Source of the DNA: an uncultured Treponema sp.
GTDB lineage: Bacteria > Spirochaetota > Spirochaetia > Treponematales > Treponemataceae
Assembly (NCBI GenBank): GCA_947176045.1
Contig: CAMWPF010000002.1
Coordinates: 1 to 34,225, forward strand
DNA length: 34,225 bases
Reading direction: 5' to 3'
Position numbers and translations under genes: made by a program. Shown here one piece after another: positions 27,770-34,225 of this stretch (positions are counted from its first letter, which is position 1; every line of letters begins with the position of its first letter). The notes below the pieces were generated by a model, which had not been told where the DNA came from, made no database searches, and worked only from the letters and a program-made list of their open reading frames with translations.

Positions 27770-28786
27770 TCATTCAAAAAGCGGATAGCACTCGAAGCCC
27801 GCCGTTTTGAGCGACGCGGCGACAGAGCCGTCCGGCTTTTCCTCCATGACGACAAGAAAGTACGTCGTGCCGCTGGCGCGCGCCTCCCGGCTGATGGACG
27901 CGTCAAACCCCTTTTCCTTGAGCCGTGCCGCGAACGAGCGCGCGTTCGACTCTTCGCGGAACAATCCCAATTGCAGCTTCGCCGGCTTTTCTGCGGCGGC
28001 ATCCGCACTGCTGGAAGCATCATGCGCAGGCGCATCCGGCAGGACAGCCTCCGGCGCGACGGAAACGCTTCGGTGCGGCACAAAATACCAGAACGGCGCG
28101 GGAAGAATCTGCGCCTTTCCGGAGACAATCGCCGCCTCCGCAGAAAGCGGAAACTCGCGTCTGAGCGCGTCCGCATATTCCGCAGAGCCGGAAAGGTACC
28201 ACAGCGTCAGAAGCAGCGACGGCTTGACGGACTGCATGGACGGCATGTCCGCATAGGCGCGCAGCAGCACAGCTGGCTCCGCAACGTCCGCCTCCGTTTC
28301 CGCGCGGCACAAGGCAATCCACTGCTCGTACAGCTTGATGGACGCCTGAATCTCGGCACTCTTTGAATTGCGCACGGCGGAATTCAAATACTGCGCCGCC
28401 ACATCGTATTCTCCGGCGTTCAAGGCGCAGCGCGTAGCGTCGATGACAAGCCGTTCGGCGGATTTCTTCACCATGCCTTCGGCGTCGCCCGCCGCAATGC
28501 CGGCCGCCGCCGCATACGATTTCCGGGCGTCGTCGTACAGCGCGAGCATCTCCTGCAACGAGCCGAGGAACGCGTACAGCGACCGTTTTTCCGAAAGCCC
28601 GGAAATCTGCGGAAGCGCGTCTTGAATGAACGAAACCGCCGCCTGCGGAGATTCCTTCGCAACCGCCTCATCGGCGACGGCGCGGGCGGTGCGCCCTTCG
28701 GCATCCGCCGCCCACACCGAAGAAGCAGATGAAGCAAAGGCAAAGGCGGCCGCGGCAAGGGCGGCGCGGAACGTCGGCAGCCTCAT
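27770..28786 (-). CDS. SPOR-domain protein with TPR-like N-terminal region
   Basis: Signal peptide, helical repeat region, C-terminal LQLGLFREESNARSFAARLKEKGFDASISREARASGTTYFLVVME, typical of SPOR. Confidence 0.85.
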   Translation of the reverse strand: MRLPTFRAALAAAAFAFASSASSVWAADAEGRTARAVADEAVAKESPQAAVSFIQDALPQISGLSEKRSLYAFLGSLQEMLALYDDARKSYAAAAGIAAGDAEGMVKKSAERLVIDATRCALNAGEYDVAAQYLNSAVRNSKSAEIQASIKLYEQWIALCRAETEADVAEPAVLLRAYADMPSMQSVKPSLLLTLWYLSGSAEYADALRREFPLSAEAAIVSGKAQILPAPFWYFVPHRSVSVAPEAVLPDAPAHDASSSADAAAEKPAKLQLGLFREESNARSFAARLKEKGFDASISREARASGTTYFLVVMEEKPDGSVAASLKTAGFECYPLFE

Positions 28787-29199
28787 GCGTCCTGCTCCGC
28801 GGCGGAAGCTCCGTCCTTCTGCGCGCCGTCTGCCGGAACGCCGTCCTGCGCCGGATCCGCCTGCCGCGCGGAAGCAGCGCCCTTCGCAACGTCAGTTCCG
28901 TCCGTTCCAGAACCTTCCGGAGCCTTCCGGACGCGGAACGGATGCCGCTGCTTTTTCACCGCTTCCGCAGGAACCGCTCTACCGCCCCGCTCCTTCTTCC
29001 GCCGCGCGCGGAAAAGGAAGGCGAACGGCATCGTAAAGAGCGCGCCCGCGATAAATGAAATCAAAATCGTAATGAAAACCGGCGCGGCCTTGAATGTATG
29101 GAAGATGACGCTCACATCGCAGCGGTTGTCCAAATTGAACCCGACGAAAAACGCGATGACGACCAGCCCGACGATTGTTCCAATCAGCCTCAGAACCAT
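28783..29199 (-). CDS. LapA (DUF1049) domain membrane protein
   Basis: From ATG 29199 (SD GGAGG): MVLRLIGTIVGLVVIAFFVGFNLDNRCDVSVIFHTFKAAPVFITILISFIAGALFTMPFAFLFRARRKKE. Stop overlaps the SPOR gene start by 4 nt. Confidence 0.8.
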   Translation of the reverse strand: MVLRLIGTIVGLVVIAFFVGFNLDNRCDVSVIFHTFKAAPVFITILISFIAGALFTMPFAFLFRARRKKERGGRAVPAEAVKKQRHPFRVRKAPEGSGTDGTDVAKGAASARQADPAQDGVPADGAQKDGASAAEQDA

Positions 29200-29248
29200 A
29201 AAATCCTCCAGATTTCCGCAGTTTCGCCCCGCATTCAAACGGCGGGCG

Positions 29249-29280
29249 CACTATAGCTCGTATTACAAACTACTATAGTG
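29249..29280. repeat. Inverted repeat CACTATAG-N16-CTATAGTG in a divergent intergenic region
   Basis: Perfect 8-bp arms between the lapA-like and trpB2 genes. Confidence 0.6.
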
Positions 29281-29332
29281 AAAAACACGCGGAGTTTCCA
29301 TTCCCCGGCGTGCAAAATGCGGCGCATTCCGC

Positions 29333-29361
29333 TTGTTATTATAAATAGAAACGCGTATAAT
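29333..29361 (+). promoter_or_regulatory. Sigma-70 promoter of the trpB2 gene
   Basis: TTGTTA - 17 nt - TATAAT, followed by SD GAGGAGG and ATG 29426. Confidence 0.7.
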
Positions 29362-29425
29362 AAGGGAAATGCCGGTTGCGGCGCAGCGCAAGCTGAATCA
29401 TTTGACTTTCCAGAGGAGGTCCGCC

Positions 29426-30811
29426 ATGAGCGAACAGAACATTCCCTACAAAATCTACTTGAACGAAGACGAAATGCCAAAGGACTGGTACAACGTCCGC
29501 GCCGACATGAAGAACAAGCCCGCGCCGCTTTTGAATCCGGGAACGCACCAGAAGCTGGAGTTCGACGACCTGCGCCCGGTGTTCTGCGACGAACTGATCC
29601 GGCAGGAACTCAACGAAACAGACCGTCTCATTCCGATTCCCAAGGAAATCCGCGAATTCTACAAGATGTTCCGCCCGTCGCCGCTCGTCCGCGCCTACTG
29701 CCTCGAAAAGAAGCTCGGCACCCCAGCGAAAATCTACTACAAATTCGAAGGGAACAACACGAGCGGAAGCCACAAGCTCAACTCCGCAATCGCGCAGGCG
29801 TATTACGCGAAGGCGCAGGGACTCAAGGGCGTTACGACGGAGACCGGCGCCGGACAGTGGGGAACCGCCCTTTCGATGGCGTGCGCGTACTTCGGACTTG
29901 ACTGCAAGGTGTTCATGGTCAAATGCTCCTACGAGCAGAAGCCGTTCCGCCGCGAAGTCATGCGCACCTACGGCGCGGACGTTACGCCGTCTCCGTCCAG
30001 TACGACGGAAGTCGGACGGAAAATTCTCGCCGAATTTCCGGGAACGACGGGAAGCCTCGGCTGCGCGATTTCAGAAGCCGTCGAAGCGGCGACAAGCAGG
30101 GAAGGCTACCGCTACGTCCTCGGAAGCGTCCTTTCGCAGGTCCTCCTGCACCAGACAGTCATCGGACTTGAGACGAAGACCGCGATGGACAAGTATGGAA
30201 TCGTCCCGGACGTCATCATCGGCTGCGCAGGCGGCGGCTCGAACCTCGGCGGCCTGATTTCGCCGTTCATGGGCGAAAAGCTCCGCGGCGAGCGCGACTA
30301 CCGCTTCATCGCCGTCGAACCGGCGTCATGCCCCAGCTTCACGCGCGGCGTCTTCGCCTACGACTTCTGCGACACCGGCAAAGTCTGCCCGCTCGCAAAA
30401 ATGTACACGCTCGGTTCAAGCTTCATCCCGTCAGCGTCGCACGCAGGCGGACTGCGCTACCACGGCATGAGCTCCATCCTGTCGCAGCTCTACCACGACG
30501 GACTGCTGGAAGCGCGTACGGCGGAGCAGACGGAAGTGTTCAAGGCGGCGGAATTCTTCGCCCGGACGGAGGGAATCCTCCCCGCGCCGGAAAGCAGCCA
30601 CGCCATCAAGGCTGCAATCGACGAGGCCAAAAAATGCGCCGAAACCGGCGAGCCAAAGACCATCCTCTTCGGACTGACCGGCACCGGCTACTTCGACCTG
30701 AAGGCATACGAATCCTACAACGACGGCACGATGGGCGACTACATTCCCACCGACGAAGAACTCAAGAAAGGCATCGACGGAATCCCGCGCTTCCCCGGCA
30801 ACGAATTCTAG
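29426..30811 (+). CDS. TrpB-like pyridoxal-phosphate-dependent enzyme (TrpB2 class tryptophan synthase beta)
   Basis: 461 aa; long N-terminal TrpB2-type extension, EGNNTSGSHKLNSAIAQAYYAK (PLP Lys), TETGAGQWGTALS, GCAGGGSNLGG (phosphate cup), no adjacent trpA. Confidence 0.92.
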   Translation: MSEQNIPYKIYLNEDEMPKDWYNVRADMKNKPAPLLNPGTHQKLEFDDLRPVFCDELIRQELNETDRLIPIPKEIREFYKMFRPSPLVRAYCLEKKLGTPAKIYYKFEGNNTSGSHKLNSAIAQAYYAKAQGLKGVTTETGAGQWGTALSMACAYFGLDCKVFMVKCSYEQKPFRREVMRTYGADVTPSPSSTTEVGRKILAEFPGTTGSLGCAISEAVEAATSREGYRYVLGSVLSQVLLHQTVIGLETKTAMDKYGIVPDVIIGCAGGGSNLGGLISPFMGEKLRGERDYRFIAVEPASCPSFTRGVFAYDFCDTGKVCPLAKMYTLGSSFIPSASHAGGLRYHGMSSILSQLYHDGLLEARTAEQTEVFKAAEFFARTEGILPAPESSHAIKAAIDEAKKCAETGEPKTILFGLTGTGYFDLKAYESYNDGTMGDYIPTDEELKKGIDGIPRFPGNEF

Positions 30812-30865
30812 GATTTCGGGCAAAGACGCAAAAAATGCCTCAGGAGGGGAAAGCAAACCTCGCCA

Positions 30866-30892
30866 GCGGAGCGACTCTCCCAGCCGCTCCGC
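30866..30892. repeat. Inverted repeat GCGGAGCG-N11-CGCTCCGC
   Basis: Perfect 8-bp arms 3' of trpB2; lacks a clear T-tract. Confidence 0.5.
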
Positions 30893-30917
30893 ACCTTCTG
30901 CCACTGTGTTCTCGTGC

Positions 30918-31410
30918 CTAGGAGTCGGCATGGACTGTTGGTACTTCAATATCTCCCACAGACGTACCGAACAGTCCGCTTAATTTCTTTCCTGTTGTTC
31001 CGTCGGCAAATGTGCCTTTGACATTTGAATCTTCCGGCTGACCTGCCTTAAAGGTGTAGGTAATGGTTCCGGTTATAGTACACATAGATTGCGTTTCCGT
31101 TCTGTGTCATAGAGGCTGCCGAAAAGCCCGGATAGTCATTTTTAATGTCGTCTATCGTGCTTCCTTCGGATACTTCTTTTTCTTCTGTATCAGCTTTTAC
31201 CACCTCGTAATTTGCGGGTGAGGCCGGATTGTCCATGTCAGTGTATGAGGCCGGCAGTTTCTGTTGCAAATGGTAGACCGTGTATGTGCCGGTTTTTGTA
31301 ATGCCGACAACATATTCTGGCACTGTTTGGGTTATTATCCTCGGCTCGGGACTGCATGCGGTGAACGCAACCAGTGCCGCCAGAAGCACGGCACATTTTA
31401 TATGTTTCAT
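30918..31410 (-). pseudogene. Small lipoprotein gene with probable frameshift near 31065; intact reading frame would continue to 30918
   Basis: ORF 31048..31410 begins MKHIKCAVLLAALVAFTACSPEP (lipobox) and ends ...GNAIYVYYNRNHYLHL*. Shifting one frame at ...AACCGGAAC|C|ATTACC gives ITYTFKAGQPEDSNVKGTFADGTTGKKLSGLFGTSVGDIEVPTVHADS* (48 codons). Confidence 0.65.
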
Positions 31411-31425
31411 AAAAATCCTCCGTAC

Positions 31426-32085
31426 CTACAGTTTGCACGAGAAACTTGCCTTTGCAAGAACAGGCCAGCCGGCTTCAAGGTTTGCACCGATATGCTCGGT
31501 AAAATACCACGTTGCACCGACTGTTCCGCCGATGTAGAACGCCGTTTTGTCAAGCGAGGTGTCTGTGTCGGTAATGTAGCGGGCAGTTCTTCTGTCGCGG
31601 TGGCTGTACCGTGTGTGGAGCACGTTCATACGCACTCCCGGACGCACGCCCACATACAGGTCGAGCCGCTGTACAGGAAGATTGAAGTGCCAGTTGATTA
31701 TTGCCGCCGCGACAATGTTGTTGTTGTACGAATGCAGGCGGCTTTCAAAGCCGAGATCCTTTCCCACGTCGGTTTCTTTTGAGCCGCTGTAGGAGGCCAT
31801 AATACCGAATCCGAGCGGACACGGTCCCAGCTGCAGCGCGTACTCCGCGCTTATTCCCATAACAGGAATGTAGTACTGAATGTCGCCGAACGCGTCCATG
31901 TCAAAGCCCGCGCCGCCGCTTAGTATGATGTTGTTCGGCTTCACTGTTCCGCCGAACGTCGTAAAAATCTCTTTTACGCCGGGAGACGCGGCGGCAGCGT
32001 CTGCTTCCTGAGCAAAGGCCGCACACGAAAGTGCCGCCGCAAGAACCAGACAGAACCGCCGCATTGATGTTCCGTTTTTTTTCAT
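31426..32085 (-). CDS. Predicted outer-membrane beta-barrel protein
   Basis: From ATG 32085 (SD AAGGAAA): signal peptide (RRFCLVLAAALSCAAFAQE), alternating hydrophobic strands, terminal barrel-like strands ending ASFSCKL. Confidence 0.7.
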   Translation of the reverse strand: MKKNGTSMRRFCLVLAAALSCAAFAQEADAAAASPGVKEIFTTFGGTVKPNNIILSGGAGFDMDAFGDIQYYIPVMGISAEYALQLGPCPLGFGIMASYSGSKETDVGKDLGFESRLHSYNNNIVAAAIINWHFNLPVQRLDLYVGVRPGVRMNVLHTRYSHRDRRTARYITDTDTSLDKTAFYIGGTVGATWYFTEHIGANLEAGWPVLAKASFSCKL

Positions 32086-32262
32086 TGTAGTTTCCTTATA
32101 TAAAAAACTCTGACGCTGTTTTTCTGTGCATACAGAGTGCCAGAGGCTGCAAAATACGCGGCCAGAGGTTTTTGCAATGACCGCATACACAAGCAGGGAG
32201 GCTCAAGGCACGCCGAAGCCGCCGCTGCTTGTTCTTTTTGGCAGCCGGTAAAAAATACCTGA

Positions 32263-34140
32263 TTAGTTAGACTCAGTTACCTCTACGGTCCATTTATTAC
32301 TCTCTGCTTTCTTGTCGCCCCATGTTTTCACTACTTTGTACACATACGTTGTTGAGCCGGAGTCCGCAACAGAAACAGTATCTGTGTATGTCTTGCTGTA
32401 ATCTTTCTTGCCTGTTCCCAAATTAGCATCAAGTTCTACCCATACAGCGTCATCGGAATTATATTCACTATTAGACCGATACAATGTGTACGAGTAGTCG
32501 GAAGAAGAATATTCATCTTCAACGGTGATTGATACCTTTTTATCTCCTTTTTCATCCGTAGCTGCAGCAGTGATTGACGGAACAGAAGGCTGAACGTCGA
32601 TTTCAACCGCATCAGAAATCCATTCGCCTGCTTTTTTGTCTGCCTGTGCAGTTGTAACGAGCATATACACGTTTACATCTTTGTGTTTTTCTGTGGTAAC
32701 AGTATAGCCGTTAGTATTATAGGTGGGGGCATCAACAAGCGGTTTTAACTGAGCCGTGAGGTTTTTGGCGTCTGCTTTGTCAAAGTCAGCCGCACATGGT
32801 GCTGTGCTGTCTGTAAGCGGTTTTTCAAGAATGTATACGCCTGTAACCGTAACATCGTCCGAAGAAGCAAGAGGAAGTGTAATTGTCCATTCGATGTCTT
32901 GTGTCAGATTGATGTAGTCAGTGTTTGCGTCAGCACCGCGGACGGTTGTGGTGCTTTGTGTGCTGACGAAAGCACTTACAGATGCAGTGTTAGAGGGGTT
33001 GCCACTGGTATTTTTGACAGGTGCAAACCGTGTGCCGTCTGTTACAACAAGCGTGTATGTGTAGTCGACAGTGTTGTCGGGAACAACATCTTCAACACGG
33101 AATGCGTTTTCGTTTGCTGCTGTTTCCGTTACGGCTCCGCTTACTGCCGTGTAGTCGTACTTTCCTTTTACAGAACGGTATACTTTGTAATATTCTGTCG
33201 GAACAGGAGTGTCGTCAGCGGTAAATTTTGCACCCTCAAAAGAGATGCTGACAGTCTTGCCGTCCGCAGTGTCTTTGTAAACGGCAGATATATTTGCATA
33301 GTAGTTGTAGGTGGTGGTGCCGCCCGATGTAGTGCTGCTGTTATAAACATTCAGGCTTTCTACCGTTACGCTTTCTTCTGAAACAACCTGCTCAGACGTG
33401 CCGAACAGCGAGTTTCCTGCATTGGCAACTACAACCGCCCTGTATACGCCCGGTGCGGTGATTGTTGTACTTTTTCCGATTGTTACGTCGTTTACCGCAG
33501 AAGTAACAGAACCGCTGACCGGAGTTTTTTCACCGATTGTCTCAAGTTCGTTGCCGCGTGTGTAGTAAATGTCGTATGAAAGATATGCTTTTACCGGCAT
33601 TGTGATGCCGAGTTTGCTGCTTGCGTCACGTGCAATGCGTATGTTTGAGGCAGAGACAACATAGTCGGCATTTCCTTTCGGGGATTCTTTTGTGCCGTAG
33701 TTTTCATAAGCGTACAGCTCAAGGGATTTTGTATCTGCCGGCGGAAGAATTCCTTTCACCGTAACGCCGCCGCTCATCGCGTTCTCCGTGTTCACAGAAC
33801 GTGAAGTAGAAGTAGAAGACTTGCTTTTTGCCTCAACATAGTATGTACGCTCAACGCCGTTCTTTATATTGCTTGTGTCAGAAGTCCGCAGCTCATTATA
33901 AGCAAAAGTCCAGCTGTCTATGCACACTCCGTTCTCATAGGCGTAGAGGACATAGCCGTTCGCACCTGCAACCGGCTTCCACGAGACAATGTTCATCCCC
34001 GGATATGCAGTTGCCTTTACCTCAGGAATTTCCAAGTACAATACAGTGTCGATGTGCGAATCATACGCCACATCGTCTGCACACGACACAAAAAACAGTG
34101 CTGCCAGAACCGCGGCAGCCGCCAAAAATGTTTTTTTCAT
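32263..34140 (-). CDS. Large surface lipoprotein with FnIII/Ig-like repeats
   Basis: 625 aa; MKKTFLAAAAVLAALFFVSCADD (lipobox FVSC), beta-rich repeats (IVSWKPVAGANGYVLYAYENG, YYKVYRSVKGKYDYTAVSG, DYSYTLYRSNSEYNSDDAVW), conserved Y/W FnIII-like spacing. Confidence 0.75.
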   Translation of the reverse strand: MKKTFLAAAAVLAALFFVSCADDVAYDSHIDTVLYLEIPEVKATAYPGMNIVSWKPVAGANGYVLYAYENGVCIDSWTFAYNELRTSDTSNIKNGVERTYYVEAKSKSSTSTSRSVNTENAMSGGVTVKGILPPADTKSLELYAYENYGTKESPKGNADYVVSASNIRIARDASSKLGITMPVKAYLSYDIYYTRGNELETIGEKTPVSGSVTSAVNDVTIGKSTTITAPGVYRAVVVANAGNSLFGTSEQVVSEESVTVESLNVYNSSTTSGGTTTYNYYANISAVYKDTADGKTVSISFEGAKFTADDTPVPTEYYKVYRSVKGKYDYTAVSGAVTETAANENAFRVEDVVPDNTVDYTYTLVVTDGTRFAPVKNTSGNPSNTASVSAFVSTQSTTTVRGADANTDYINLTQDIEWTITLPLASSDDVTVTGVYILEKPLTDSTAPCAADFDKADAKNLTAQLKPLVDAPTYNTNGYTVTTEKHKDVNVYMLVTTAQADKKAGEWISDAVEIDVQPSVPSITAAATDEKGDKKVSITVEDEYSSSDYSYTLYRSNSEYNSDDAVWVELDANLGTGKKDYSKTYTDTVSVADSGSTTYVYKVVKTWGDKKAESNKWTVEVTESN

Positions 34141-34225
34141 AAAAACACTCCATTTTTGTCCATATATAAGGACTTTTTAATATATCTAAGGCTGCAACGC
34201 AAACTTTCGTGCGTTTCGCCGGTAT

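Noticed and set aside
26070-27788. 572-aa plus-strand ORF antisense to lysS
   Set aside because: Same-register antisense artefact; the lysS strand carries HIGN/KMSSS motifs.
30866-30892. Inverted repeat after trpB2 as an intrinsic terminator
   Set aside because: Stem is good but no U-tract follows on either strand; kept only as an inverted repeat.
30431-30949. 172-aa minus-strand ORF opposite the trpB2 3' end
   Set aside because: Antisense to conserved TrpB2 sequence; no recognisable domain.

Overview
The window looks chromosomal and spirochaete/Treponema-like. This is inferred from gene content (class I LysRS, lipobox lipoproteins, TPR/FnIII surface proteins); no search was run. Most of it is GC-rich housekeeping sequence: a partial 2-hydroxyacyl-CoA dehydratase activase, murJ, coaE-polA, groES, a short sigma-70-family factor, dnaE-yggT-recG, uvrC, a LamG/FnIII protein with a TPR protein, an M24 peptidase, an MCP, class I lysS, SPOR and LapA proteins, and an orphan TrpB2. 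Two segments look different. One is a lower-GC cotH-like/XRE pair (about 2.53-4.83 kb) bracketed by a perfect 23-nt direct repeat. The other is a lower-GC envelope-protein cluster (about 30.92 kb to the right edge) whose last gene appears frameshifted. The most interesting regulatory signal is a consensus sigma-54 promoter directly upstream of the sigma-70-family factor gene, which suggests a sigma-54 to sigma-70 cascade similar in logic to Borrelia RpoN-RpoS. I saw no tRNA, rRNA, CRISPR array or transposase.
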